Positions 8,599 to 17,080 of a stretch of DNA of 64,000 bases are shown in pieces. The stretch is taken from contig NZ_BAABLI010000012.1 in the NCBI RefSeq assembly GCF_039544265.1, forward strand, positions 62,001 through 126,000, given 5' to 3'. Position 1 is the stretch's first letter. Each line of letters begins with the position of its first letter. Below the pieces are notes generated by a model, which was given only the letters and a program-made list of their open reading frames with translations, ran no database searches and was not told the DNA's origin. The translations under genes were made by a program, and so were the position numbers. The DNA comes from Corallincola platygyrae (GTDB lineage: Bacteria; Pseudomonadota; Gammaproteobacteria; Enterobacterales; Neiellaceae).

Positions 8599-9525
8599 TT
8601 AACCTCTTACAATCACGTTAAGTGGTGTCTGTTCACTTGCGTAGGCTTGCGCCCACTGCAGCAGTTCGGGGTTGTTCAGCGGCTTGTCTGAACAGAAATA
8701 GGGCATGTCCAACAGGCGGTATTTATTGATACCTAAGGTGTGATAAGGCAGCAGGTGCAGCTCACGACAGTTTTCATTTGCGTTGCTGTCGCCAGACGGA
8801 TTTAGACCTGCAGCAAAATCCAGAATCGATTGAAGCTCCTGTTGGGTGTCGTTAAAGCCAGGTACCACAGGCACTCTGATCACGATGCGTTTGGCGATAC
8901 CCGACAGTTGGCGGAGATTCTTCTTGATCCGTTTCAGCGAGCCTTTGGCCCATTGCAGAAACTTGTCGTCATCTGTGTGTTTCAGGTCCAGCAGCCAACA
9001 ATCAATAAAAGGCGCGACCTTAGCAATATTGTCCCAAGGCACGTGCAGACAGGTTTCGATGGCGGTGGACACACCCACTTGCTGTAATCGCTGAGCCAGG
9101 TCTGCCACCAGCGCGGGCTGCATCAGTGGCTCACCGCCGGAGAAGGTCACGCCACCGTTGCTCTGGTCATAAAACGCCTTGTCTTTCATCAACTGCTCAA
9201 ACAGGGCATCGGCCTCAGCCTGCTCACCACAGACAGTCAGCGCCTGAGTTGGGCAGACTTTTTCCAGCGCGATAAGCTGTTGTTCAGTGATCGCCTGACG
9301 GTGAATGGTTAAACCTTTGTCGGTTCTGGTTATGGCTGGGCACATCTGGACACAAAGGTCACAGTCGTCCAGGCAGCTGCGCTGGTCAAACAGCAGGGAG
9401 TGTTTGTGACTGCGACTCTCAGGGTTCTGGCACCACGGGCAAGCCAGGCTGCACCCTTTCAGAAAAAGCAGGGTGCGTATGCCATCACCATCATGGGTGG
9501 AGAATCGCTGAATATTGAAAAACAT
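8599..9525 (-). CDS. Glycyl radical enzyme activase (radical SAM, YbiY/PflE type)
   Basis: The 308-residue radical SAM protein has the cluster motif CSLACPWC near residues 25-32 (CX3CX2C) and an inserted ferredoxin-like module with two further cysteine sets (CLDDCDLCVQMC and a later CPTQ). This is typical of long glycyl radical enzyme activases. SAM-binding GGEP is present in TFSGGEPLMQP. It abstracts the hydrogen from Gly788 of the downstream enzyme. It is the first gene of the operon, is divergent from the aldolase gene, and shares a 139-base control region with it. Confidence 0.92.
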   Translation of the reverse strand: MFFNIQRFSTHDGDGIRTLLFLKGCSLACPWCQNPESRSHKHSLLFDQRSCLDDCDLCVQMCPAITRTDKGLTIHRQAITEQQLIALEKVCPTQALTVCGEQAEADALFEQLMKDKAFYDQSNGGVTFSGGEPLMQPALVADLAQRLQQVGVSTAIETCLHVPWDNIAKVAPFIDCWLLDLKHTDDDKFLQWAKGSLKRIKKNLRQLSGIAKRIVIRVPVVPGFNDTQQELQSILDFAAGLNPSGDSNANENCRELHLLPYHTLGINKYRLLDMPYFCSDKPLNNPELLQWAQAYASEQTPLNVIVRG

Positions 9526-9572
9526 CTCGGCTCCGCTCAGTGTCCAGATTTACTTTATTGAAATCTACAAAC

Positions 9573-9584
9573 TTTCATTTGAAA
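9573..9584. promoter_or_regulatory. Putative DeoR operator in the activase/aldolase divergent promoter
   Basis: The sequence TTTCATTTGAAA lies between the two divergent genes. It matches the palindromes at 6118 and 10323 at 11 of 12 or all positions. The position is suitable for repressing both transcription units. Confidence 0.55.
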
Positions 9585-9590
9585 CTTCAA

Positions 9591-9604
9591 TTGATCAAAA
9601 TCAA
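9591..9604. promoter_or_regulatory. FNR box
   Basis: TTGATCAAAATCAA is an exact match to the FNR/CRP-family consensus TTGAT-N4-ATCAA. It lies in the divergent region, 61 bases before the aldolase ATG and 66 bases before the activase ATG, and next to the putative DeoR operator. It would make the glycyl radical pathway anaerobically induced. Confidence 0.75.
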
Positions 9605-9664
9605 ACCAGCAGAGGGTTGTCAGATCTATAGTGCAAACAACACTAGGCAACGAGATAAATAATC

Positions 9665-10339
9665 ATGATTGAACTGTATCTGGATACGGCAGATGTCGAA
9701 CAAGTCGCACGCTTCAGTAAGTGCCTGCCACTCAAAGGGATCACTACTAACCCGACCATCCTGGCACAGTCCAATAAAGGGCTTAACCAGACGCTGAGAG
9801 ATATGAAAAGCGTGCTCGGCAACAATCCTACCTTTCATGCTCAGGTGATCAGTCAAGATGTACAAGGCATGGTGGAAGAGGCAAAACAGCTCAATGAACT
9901 GCCTTACGATATGGTAGTGAAAGTACCCGCCACAGAAACCGGGCTGGCAGCCATAAAGCTGATGAAGCTTGAAGGAATAAGGGTTCTGGCCACCGCTATC
10001 TACTCAGCCCAGCAAGGATTTTTTGCCGCACTGTGTGGCGCTGACTACCTGGCTCCCTATGTGAATCGGATTGATGCCATTAACGGATGCGGTATCGATG
10101 TGGTGGCTGATTTGCAGATACTGCTGGACCAGAATGGACTGGAAACCAAGATCCTTGCTGCCAGTTTTAAGAACACGCAACAAGCGATGGAAGTGATGAA
10201 GCTGGGCATTGAAGCGATCACGCTGCCCGTAGATGTTGCCGCGCAAATGTTTGCGCATCCATCAGTAACACCAGCAGTGGAGCAGTTCAGAACCGACTGG
10301 AAAAACAGCTTTGGTGATAAGCTTTCATTTGAAAGCTAA
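9665..10339 (+). CDS. fsa: Fructose-6-phosphate aldolase (FSA, transaldolase family)
   Basis: The 224-residue enzyme is of the short transaldolase family. Visible motifs are MIELYLDTAD at the start, GITTNPTI, and the Schiff-base lysine Lys86 in VVKVPATETG. Later parts (ILAASFKNTQQ, GIEAITLP) also match FsaA. FSA forms or cleaves a C3-C4 bond using dihydroxyacetone or hydroxyacetone as donor. Beside a YbiW/PflD-like lyase the expected reaction is splitting 1-deoxyfructose-6-phosphate into hydroxyacetone and glyceraldehyde-3-phosphate. It is transcribed away from the activase-lyase operon. Its last codons contain a third copy of the DeoR-type palindrome. A strong terminator follows. Confidence 0.93.
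   Translation: MIELYLDTADVEQVARFSKCLPLKGITTNPTILAQSNKGLNQTLRDMKSVLGNNPTFHAQVISQDVQGMVEEAKQLNELPYDMVVKVPATETGLAAIKLMKLEGIRVLATAIYSAQQGFFAALCGADYLAPYVNRIDAINGCGIDVVADLQILLDQNGLETKILAASFKNTQQAMEVMKLGIEAITLPVDVAAQMFAHPSVTPAVEQFRTDWKNSFGDKLSFES
10323..10334. promoter_or_regulatory. Third copy of the TTTCATTTGAAA palindrome, inside the fsa 3' end
   Basis: The copy lies within the last codons of the aldolase and is part of a longer near-palindrome (AGCTTTCATTTGAAAGCT). It could be a distant auxiliary operator for looping by the DeoR-family protein. Chance conservation of the coding sequence cannot be excluded. Confidence 0.4.
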
Positions 10340-10350
10340 TTAATTGCAAA

Positions 10351-10376
10351 AGCGCGGCAATGGCCGCGCTTTCTGC
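10351..10376. terminator. Bidirectional terminator between fsa and the exported protein gene
   Basis: The stem AGCGCGGC/GCCGCGCT has eight base pairs and an AATG loop, followed by TTTCTGCTT on the plus strand. On the minus strand the same stem is followed by TTTTGC. It serves the convergent genes on both sides. Confidence 0.85.
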
Positions 10377-10396
10377 TTCCAGTATTAATATAAAGA

Positions 10397-12367
10397 CTAA
10401 TCGCTGGTTTGGACGCCGTCCAAATTACCCCAGGGCTCCAATGCAATATCCTGCACCCCATTCCAAAAGATGATGGGCAACGGATTAGGATCGACATACC
10501 CCGCAAATGTTGAATCCTCAATGACATCAGACGGCAGCGCATCAAACACCAACAGCTCGGCGAACATGACGTTGCTGTCGTATTTCAAGATATCGGCCAC
10601 CTCCCCCCAATAAACAAAGTCATTGGCTTCCATCCACTCAGTCATGGGGGCGGTACGTAGAATCCTATCCTCGCTGGGGTAAGCAATGGACACATCCACG
10701 GTGATCTGTTCATCGATATCCAGCACTTCGATCAAGATGCCATCCGTTTCATCCACAACGTAGTCAAAGGCATCAGATGGCGGCTCAATTAACAGCCCCA
10801 GTTGATTTGGATCTGTCAGATCCATGCCCGGGATATATCGCTCCAATGCTATCAGCGGGTCAAAGCCACCAGCGTTGGTTTGTGCTTCCAACACGCTGAA
10901 TCTGGGTTTTGGCTCTTCCTCATCAGGATTAATCACGTAGGTTGACCATTCGGCTCGGAACCCGTTCAGGTTCTGTCCCGCTGACTGGTAAACGTTCAGT
11001 GATACCGCATAGACGGATCGTTTCTGTTCTGGATAAAAGCGTATTTTGGCCAGCTTAAAATGGTCTGGTAAAAAGGCTGCTTCAAAGGCTTTCACCTTAT
11101 GGTGAGGGATCTCGAAGTTAATGAAGATCGCCATTGGATCTTCAAACAGGGAGAAGAATAGTTTGGGCTTTTCCAACCCAGCGTAGATCTGAAGACCTTG
11201 GTAAAGATCCTGAACAGCGAAGTACAAGGTAGGCAGTTGTGGTGGCGGCAATACCTGTGGCTGCGTTTGCGCCACGCCAAACAGCGTATTGAACACCGAT
11301 TCAGGGGGCTCCCCCTGCAGCACACAACCGATCAGGTTTGAAAACAGCTGAGATGCGTTGGCAGATGCAAAGGCAGCGGCACAAATGCCCGGCCCACCTT
11401 GTGTCACCTGTACCGGCGCGGTGGTGGGCTGCATCATAAACTCGCTTTTGGTGGCGGTCAGCAATGCTTTAGTGCCAGGCAACAGGAACTGGCTCCAGGC
11501 AAAGTCGTGTTCCACGTTTAGCCGGCGGGACTTCAGCGCGTAAAAGCCACCACTAACGGAGCTGCCGTCATAATAAACACGGGCAGCACTGCCCTGGGGA
11601 CCAAACAGCCTTTCACCTGCATCAAGAAATGCTTCAGAGAAACGCAGCTTTTTGATCTGTTTCGGCTCGCCCGAGCGACGCTGTTTTATCGGTACCGACC
11701 AATTCAAACTCCCTTCTTGCGCAAGCAGATATCCCTGCCACATACCATCATCCACGGTTGATGAAACTGGCGTGGGCACAGCACTGAACAGTGTCAGCAG
11801 GTCGGTGCCAGGAATCGCTTTATAGCTGGCGAAGCGGTATAGCTGCGGTTGTTGCAAGCCAGGTACGCTGACAAACGTCTTAAGCTCAATTTTTGTCCCC
11901 TGCTCCGCTCGGCTGGTTTCACCAATATCGGCGATCACATAGTAGTGTTCTGGATACCAGGCATTCACCAACCAATCGAGCCCTTTATCTCGCAAGTAAC
12001 GCTCCAGCTTGGCGTTCAAAGTTTGCGATCCCAATACCGTCAGCGGTCTGGATTTAGCCAATGCGAACGGCGGTGTCAGGCCAATGTTAAAGGCAAAGCC
12101 AGCCGCTTGTTGTGGGTCGACTTTCCACACCAGCAGTCCACGATTTTCCACTTCATAGGGGAACACCGGGGGTTCCAGGCCGGAGATAGTCGACTGCGAG
12201 AACGCAGCAGCTAAGCGACTCCCACCAAAGATATTATTTCGGATCTGGGTGAGTATGAGCTTTTCATCAGAGGTCAGCGCGTGGGCATTGGGTGTGTAAA
12301 AGGTAGTGAGCAGTGTCAGTTGGAACAGTACGGCGGTTAACAGCGAATACAGCTTAATGACTTTCAT
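10397..12367 (-). CDS. Large exported protein of unknown function (656 aa)
   Basis: A good start (ATG with AAGGACACGTT upstream) gives a protein with an N-terminal signal peptide, hydrophobic from residue 6 to about 26 and ending AHA before LTSDEK. The mature protein is predicted periplasmic or secreted. No transmembrane segments or metal motifs stand out. The segment around residues 395-480 (IFINFEIPHHKVKAFE to NGFRAEWSTYV) weakly resembles the fold pattern of acetoacetate-decarboxylase-like proteins, as does an earlier segment (about 85-130, ALAKSRPLTVLG). The match is too weak to assign a function. The C-terminus is acidic. The gene stands alone between two unrelated loci. Confidence 0.8.
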   Translation of the reverse strand: MKVIKLYSLLTAVLFQLTLLTTFYTPNAHALTSDEKLILTQIRNNIFGGSRLAAAFSQSTISGLEPPVFPYEVENRGLLVWKVDPQQAAGFAFNIGLTPPFALAKSRPLTVLGSQTLNAKLERYLRDKGLDWLVNAWYPEHYYVIADIGETSRAEQGTKIELKTFVSVPGLQQPQLYRFASYKAIPGTDLLTLFSAVPTPVSSTVDDGMWQGYLLAQEGSLNWSVPIKQRRSGEPKQIKKLRFSEAFLDAGERLFGPQGSAARVYYDGSSVSGGFYALKSRRLNVEHDFAWSQFLLPGTKALLTATKSEFMMQPTTAPVQVTQGGPGICAAAFASANASQLFSNLIGCVLQGEPPESVFNTLFGVAQTQPQVLPPPQLPTLYFAVQDLYQGLQIYAGLEKPKLFFSLFEDPMAIFINFEIPHHKVKAFEAAFLPDHFKLAKIRFYPEQKRSVYAVSLNVYQSAGQNLNGFRAEWSTYVINPDEEEPKPRFSVLEAQTNAGGFDPLIALERYIPGMDLTDPNQLGLLIEPPSDAFDYVVDETDGILIEVLDIDEQITVDVSIAYPSEDRILRTAPMTEWMEANDFVYWGEVADILKYDSNVMFAELLVFDALPSDVIEDSTFAGYVDPNPLPIIFWNGVQDIALEPWGNLDGVQTSD

Positions 12368-12569
12368 AACGTGTCCTTATGGCGCAAAGCAGGCTATCGA
12401 GCTCCGGCAACCACAGAAAACAGACCCGTTTTCTTGTCAGAACAACTTCTCAACACATTGCTAATTCACTAGGTTTAGGCGAATAGATCAGATCGCGCCA
12501 ATCTAGACGCCGGGTATATTTGCAGGCAGTGAAATAGAGATAGGTGTACAAGGTTTAGCTAAAGAAGCT

Positions 12570-13685
12570 TCAACAAGCCGCTTCAACGCGATTACGGCCG
12601 GCTTCTTTTGCTTGATAAAGCGCTTTATCACCTCGATGTAAAAGGTCTTCAATAACACGTTTATTCGTTTCTGAGGGTCGGACACTAGCCACACCAAAAC
12701 TGCATGTAGACCTGATCTCAGACTTCTCATGCATTAGCTTATGAAAAGTAAATTGCGTCCTGATTCTGTCTGCGACGGCTATTGCCTCTCTTGTATCACA
12801 GCCGGGAAGCACGATGACAAATTCCTCTCCACCGTAACGTGCAATCCAATCTATTTCTTCCCGCAGGTTGCTCCTTGCCAAAGCCGCAAACCCTTCGAGC
12901 ACCCTATCGCCAACATGATGACCGTAAACATCATTAACTCTTTTAAAATGGTCTAAGTCGGCGAACACGACACTTATCGGGTAGGACATACGCTCTGCTC
13001 TGGCGAACTCTTTTGGCAGAAACAGATTAAAAAAGCACCTATTGCGGCAACCCGTGAGCTCATCCAGGTAGGACCTTTCCTCTACTTCATTTTTCGAATG
13101 TACCAAGCGTTTGGCCATTGAGTAAGAAAAGGTGGAACAGAGACAAAAATACGCCATCGTAAAACCACCAGCCAGAACTTCACCAAGTAGCCCTAATGAC
13201 ATTACTTTCAGAGGGCCGTAGATCAGAAGGCCTGCGCCAAATGTTGCTGTTAGCAAAAAGAGGTTTCTTACCAATAGCTTGGGCCCTGCAGACACTAAAC
13301 TATTGGAAGCATTAAAAGACAACAGTGCGGTTAGCACCATGCTAGCTGGAAACTTAAGCGCGTAAAAAGCAGAAAACACAGCATCAACAGATAGATTAAA
13401 ATGCTCGGCTTTTTTTGAATTGATAAATCGGGGCACCACATATCTGGCAATACCGGGCCAAGTAACAGCAAACAATAAGATCCAGATATTGCTTACAGAT
13501 AGCAGCTCGACGCCAAGAAGGTGCCAGGAAAGTAATAGCATCCCAAGCATGCCAAAAAGGCGAGCAGGAAAGTTGAATTTAACAATCGCGTGAACATTGT
13601 CCCCGACGTTGGCAAGTGTCACTGGTTTCGATTCTCTTAGGCACCCTTTGTCGCTATCAACACACCTATCACTTCTTAGGCTCAT
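12570..13685 (-). CDS. Membrane diguanylate cyclase, MASE2-GGDEF
   Basis: The 371-residue protein has an N-terminal membrane region of about five helices (residues 35-195) of MASE2 type, as in E. coli DgcC/AdrA (compare RYVVPRF and the FNLSVDAVFSAFYALKFP segment). A C-terminal GGDEF domain (about 205-370) follows, with LDELTGCRNR, FADLDHFKRVND, GHHVGDRVLEGF and the signature RYGGEEFVIVLPG. The catalytic motif is intact, so it should make c-di-GMP. There is no RxxD inhibitory site five residues before the motif (REEID is present instead), so product inhibition may be weak. The ATG at 13685 lacks a clear ribosome binding site, so the true start may be further in. Confidence 0.88.
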   Translation of the reverse strand: MSLRSDRCVDSDKGCLRESKPVTLANVGDNVHAIVKFNFPARLFGMLGMLLLSWHLLGVELLSVSNIWILLFAVTWPGIARYVVPRFINSKKAEHFNLSVDAVFSAFYALKFPASMVLTALLSFNASNSLVSAGPKLLVRNLFLLTATFGAGLLIYGPLKVMSLGLLGEVLAGGFTMAYFCLCSTFSYSMAKRLVHSKNEVEERSYLDELTGCRNRCFFNLFLPKEFARAERMSYPISVVFADLDHFKRVNDVYGHHVGDRVLEGFAALARSNLREEIDWIARYGGEEFVIVLPGCDTREAIAVADRIRTQFTFHKLMHEKSEIRSTCSFGVASVRPSETNKRVIEDLLHRGDKALYQAKEAGRNRVEAAC

Positions 13686-13806
13686 TTGGGCGTACCACGC
13701 TTAGAATGTAAAAAACGTAACAAGATCCTAGCGTTGTTGACCAACCAAAGTTTTGACCCATTCCTAGAAACGAAGAAAAAAGAGCTGCACTCTAAAAACA
13801 ACGATC

Positions 13807-13838
13807 AAAAAAGCGAACACGGGCCACCATGTTCGCTT
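13807..13838 (-). terminator. Terminator of the NmrA-like reductase gene
   Basis: Read on the minus strand, AAGCGAACA/TGTTCGCTT forms a nine-base-pair stem followed by TTTTTT. It is related in sequence to the AAAGCGAACC terminators at 27063, 30398 and 38963. Confidence 0.75.
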
Positions 13839-13876
13839 GTCCGCTGACTCAGGCTTATTAAGGTCTGGACTAAACA

Positions 13877-14737
13877 CTAAGCCTGTACTGCTTTGGCAAA
13901 CTCTTTTGCAAAGGCTTCAAAACTACGGGCTGGTTTACCCGTGGCACGTGCCACATCATCTGTCACGCAGGCGTAGTGACCTTCACTGAACCAAACCATA
14001 ATCTCTGCCAGATGCTCTGCCAGCCAGTCATCCACACCCGCTTGTTTCATTTCTGCGGCAGCGTCTTCACCAGAGACAGCGACATAGCGGATTTCTTTAC
14101 CCACAGCCCGGCTGATAATGTCAGCCTGCTCAGCAAACGTGAGCGCCTGCGGGCCAGACAGTTGATAGACCTCGCCCTCATGCCCTTCCTGGGTCAACGC
14201 GGCTACCACAACGGCGCCCACATCACGAATATCGACCACACTTTGTTTGGCATCTGCCAACGGCAGGAAGAACATGCCCATCTCATTAATGGTTGCCAGA
14301 CTGCCGTATAAATTCTGGAAGAACGAGTTGGGCTGCACCAGGGTGTAGTTGATGCCAGACGCTTTCACCATCTCATCTGTTGCCGCATGAACACGAATGA
14401 TTTCTGAGCCAGCATCGGCTTTTGCACCCATGCCTGACAGTTTCACGATCTGCTGGATACCTGCTGTCTTGGCAGCGGTCAGCACGTTTTCAATCCACTG
14501 GCGATATGAAGGATGGGCTGGCATAGCGACATAGATTTTCTTAACGCCAGTCATCGCCTGAGTCATCGCCGTGATGTCACCGTAGTCTCCCAAGCGAATC
14601 TGGCTATCTTCTAAATCAAACTTAGCGGCGGCTTCAGCCTTACGCACCATCACGCCAAAATCTGCATTTACCTGCTTAAGCTGATTCACCACTTCTGAAC
14701 CTGTGTTACCTGTTGCACCGAGTATCAAAATATCCAT
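13877..14737 (-). CDS. NmrA-like NAD(P)H reductase, QorB/YtfG type
   Basis: The 286-residue protein begins with the Rossmann motif MDILILGATGNTGSEVVNQL. It continues with the pattern of NmrA-like atypical short-chain dehydrogenases: VKLSGMGAKAD, LVQPNSFFQNL, VVDIRDVGAVVVAAL and YQLSGPQALTFAEQA. The nearest well-known relative is E. coli QorB, an NADPH quinone reductase. It is divergent from a LysR-type regulator, with a short inverted repeat between them that could be the operator. The substrate is not determined. The start has AAGG at proper spacing. Confidence 0.8.
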   Translation of the reverse strand: MDILILGATGNTGSEVVNQLKQVNADFGVMVRKAEAAAKFDLEDSQIRLGDYGDITAMTQAMTGVKKIYVAMPAHPSYRQWIENVLTAAKTAGIQQIVKLSGMGAKADAGSEIIRVHAATDEMVKASGINYTLVQPNSFFQNLYGSLATINEMGMFFLPLADAKQSVVDIRDVGAVVVAALTQEGHEGEVYQLSGPQALTFAEQADIISRAVGKEIRYVAVSGEDAAAEMKQAGVDDWLAEHLAEIMVWFSEGHYACVTDDVARATGKPARSFEAFAKEFAKAVQA

Positions 14738-14827
14738 GGGAGACCTTCTTTATTGCCTGTTTGCTGTCGATGTGGAGACTATAGATAATCCCTTTTAAAT
14801 TGATTAGATGGTCATTTCGGGCTTTAC

Positions 14828-14845
14828 TATCCCGTATTCGGGATA
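14828..14845. promoter_or_regulatory. Inverted repeat in the reductase/LysR divergent region
   Basis: TATCCCG-TATT-CGGGATA is a seven-base-pair perfect inverted repeat 36-53 bases before the LysR start codon and about 90 bases before the reductase start. It is a plausible binding site for the LysR protein. Confidence 0.45.
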
Positions 14846-14880
14846 ACACTCACTGCAGAAAACAATGTAAGCGACGTTAG

Positions 14881-15783
14881 ATGAGAGAGATTTCCGGCCT
14901 GCCCCTGTTTGCAAAAGTTGTAGCACTGGAGAGCTTTGCAGAAGCCGCGCGCCAGATGGGGGTGCCCACCACCACAGTGAGCCGAAAAATCCAGCTACTT
15001 GAAGATGAACTGGGCGGCAAACTGCTAAACCGAACCACTCGCTCACTCTCATTAACAGAACTGGGGGAGAGAGTCCTGCCCAAGGCTCAGCTTATTGCCG
15101 ACACGGTCACCGAGCTGCAACATGATGCAGACCAGCTCAGTGGCGAGCCGATAGGCACGCTGACAATCACAGCGCCACGCGCGCTCAGTCAAAGCCTGAT
15201 CGCTCCGCTACTGGGCGAGTTCCTGACCCGCTATCCCACTATTCAGGTCAATCTATCAACGTCTAACCGTTTTCAAGACCTGACCAAAAGCAACATCGAC
15301 TTTGCGTTCAGGCTGGGCCCGCTAAGTGACTCCTCGTTGGTGGCGTTGCCACTGTCTGAGGTCAAGTATGTACTCTGTGCATCACCAAAGCTGGTGAATG
15401 ATATCGCCGAGTTATCTCGCCCCGAACAGTTAAGTCAGCTGCCCTGTATTCGTAACCATGTTGAGGGTTACTTCCTACCCTGGCAGTTCAATAACGGCAG
15501 GGAACAGTATGAACACCAGGCCGCTGCCCATGTGATTTGCGATGACTTTCTGGTGAGTCGCCAACTAGCCCTCGATGGTGTGGGCGTAAGCTATCTGCCC
15601 CACTCTTTGCTGAAACCACACTTGGATGAAGGCTCTCTGGTAAGCCTGCTGGAAGCTTGGATCCCACAAAACAGAACCATGCTGCTGGTATACCCAGACA
15701 GGCGCCACCTGCCCTTGAAATCACAACTGTTTGTTGAGTTTATGAAGGAGAAACGCCAAGCTTTTCTTAATCTTCTGAGTTAA
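14881..15783 (+). CDS. LysR-family transcriptional regulator
   Basis: The 300-residue protein has a winged helix-turn-helix at the N-terminus (FAEAARQMGVPTTTVSRKIQLLEDELGGKLLNRTTR in two steps) and a periplasmic-binding-protein-like effector domain (about 90-295). It resembles the large LysR group that regulates adjacent oxidoreductases. It is divergent from the NmrA-like reductase gene and is probably its regulator; the inducer is unknown. The ribosome binding site before ATG 14881 is weak. Confidence 0.88.
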   Translation: MREISGLPLFAKVVALESFAEAARQMGVPTTTVSRKIQLLEDELGGKLLNRTTRSLSLTELGERVLPKAQLIADTVTELQHDADQLSGEPIGTLTITAPRALSQSLIAPLLGEFLTRYPTIQVNLSTSNRFQDLTKSNIDFAFRLGPLSDSSLVALPLSEVKYVLCASPKLVNDIAELSRPEQLSQLPCIRNHVEGYFLPWQFNNGREQYEHQAAAHVICDDFLVSRQLALDGVGVSYLPHSLLKPHLDEGSLVSLLEAWIPQNRTMLLVYPDRRHLPLKSQLFVEFMKEKRQAFLNLLS

Positions 15784-15800
15784 TCCGACAAGGGCTCTTG

Positions 15801-16973
15801 TCATTGCTGGGGAACAAAAGCAACAACTCGATTTCTTCCCAACGCCTTCGCCTTATAAAGTGCTTCATCCGCCTGCCTTATGCTGTTATCTACTGAAGGG
15901 GGGTTGCAGATCGTGACACCAAAACTGGCTGTTATGCGAATAGGCTTTCCTTCATAGATGACTTCGCTGTTTTCTGCGGCTTCTCGAAAACGTTCTGCCA
16001 GGCGCTTTGCTCCTTCTAGCGTTGTATTGGGCAGTAGCAACACAAACTCCTCGCCACCGAACCTGGCCAGAATATCCTCCTGTCTTTTTGATGCATTCAG
16101 TAGGTCCGCAAACGCGACGATAACCTTATCTCCAGCCATGTGCCCGTGGCTATCATTGACTTGCTTGAACAGGTCAAGGTCGCAAATCATCAGGCTAAGG
16201 TTGTAGTCCTGTCGATTCGCTTGACTGATTACCGAGGTCGCTTGCTCGTAAAAAAATCGGCGGTTGAACAAACCTGTCAAAGGATCAGTAATAGAGGCTT
16301 CTCTGTGCAGGGAGGCTTGGTCATCAAACAGCATCGAGTTCAGCCCCCCGTAAAGAGAGAAGATTGAAACTGCGAAGAAAAAAACATTGGTAAGAATAAA
16401 GTCGGCACGGTCTACAAAAAAATGCAAAACGCTAAACAAGACAAGCAACAACCCCGAACAAAGGCACAGCATGAGAGACACCATCATAATTCGCTCGCCT
16501 CGGGAGGTAACGTGAGGCTGTTTTCGGGTCAGCTTCATACAAAAAGCGTAAACACATGAGATGCATAAGAAGATGGTGACACTGCGAACGGATAGCTGGT
16601 CATTCACATAGGTGAAGCAATAGATTTGAAAAAACAGATACGCCAAGGCACATAAAAGCAAACGCCAGTCACATAGTATTTTCCAGGGATATATCCCCTT
16701 GCGAAGCATCATCCCGGCTAACAAAGAAAACATATACAGAACGAGGCATACCTGAACCAGTGACACTGAGACCAGTGTGCCGACATAAGGCCTTGCTCCG
16801 AGAGCCAGAAAGGTGAGGAAGTTCATCAAGAAACAGAAAGTAAAGCAACGAACACTACAGGAAACTTCATTGCCGACTCTGGGCGTGCCTAGGTAAAGGT
16901 AGAGAGCACAAAGAAAGCTCACCAACGCATTCAAGCTAAACACCAACAGTATGAAGTGCGGAGGGAGTTCCAT
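15801..16973 (-). CDS. Membrane diguanylate cyclase with seven-to-eight-helix sensor region
   Basis: The 390-residue protein has hydrophobic segments over residues 5-215 (about seven helices), followed by a GGDEF domain (about 230-390) with DPLTGLFNRRFF, CDLDLFKQVNDSHGH and ARFGGEEFVLLLP. The active motif is intact. RQED lies five residues before it, which is a canonical RxxD inhibitory site. I do not recognise the membrane sensor type by name. It ends close to the LysR stop codon (convergent). Confidence 0.87.
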   Translation of the reverse strand: MELPPHFILLVFSLNALVSFLCALYLYLGTPRVGNEVSCSVRCFTFCFLMNFLTFLALGARPYVGTLVSVSLVQVCLVLYMFSLLAGMMLRKGIYPWKILCDWRLLLCALAYLFFQIYCFTYVNDQLSVRSVTIFLCISCVYAFCMKLTRKQPHVTSRGERIMMVSLMLCLCSGLLLVLFSVLHFFVDRADFILTNVFFFAVSIFSLYGGLNSMLFDDQASLHREASITDPLTGLFNRRFFYEQATSVISQANRQDYNLSLMICDLDLFKQVNDSHGHMAGDKVIVAFADLLNASKRQEDILARFGGEEFVLLLPNTTLEGAKRLAERFREAAENSEVIYEGKPIRITASFGVTICNPPSVDNSIRQADEALYKAKALGRNRVVAFVPQQ

Positions 16974-17080
16974 TACTCAACCGCTTTTTATTCCTAATCC
17001 CCTGACTCATTAAGCATAGAACAGTTAATAAGGTTGAGAGCGTTTGCTCAGATTAAGGAGACACTTACCCTTTAGCAAAA

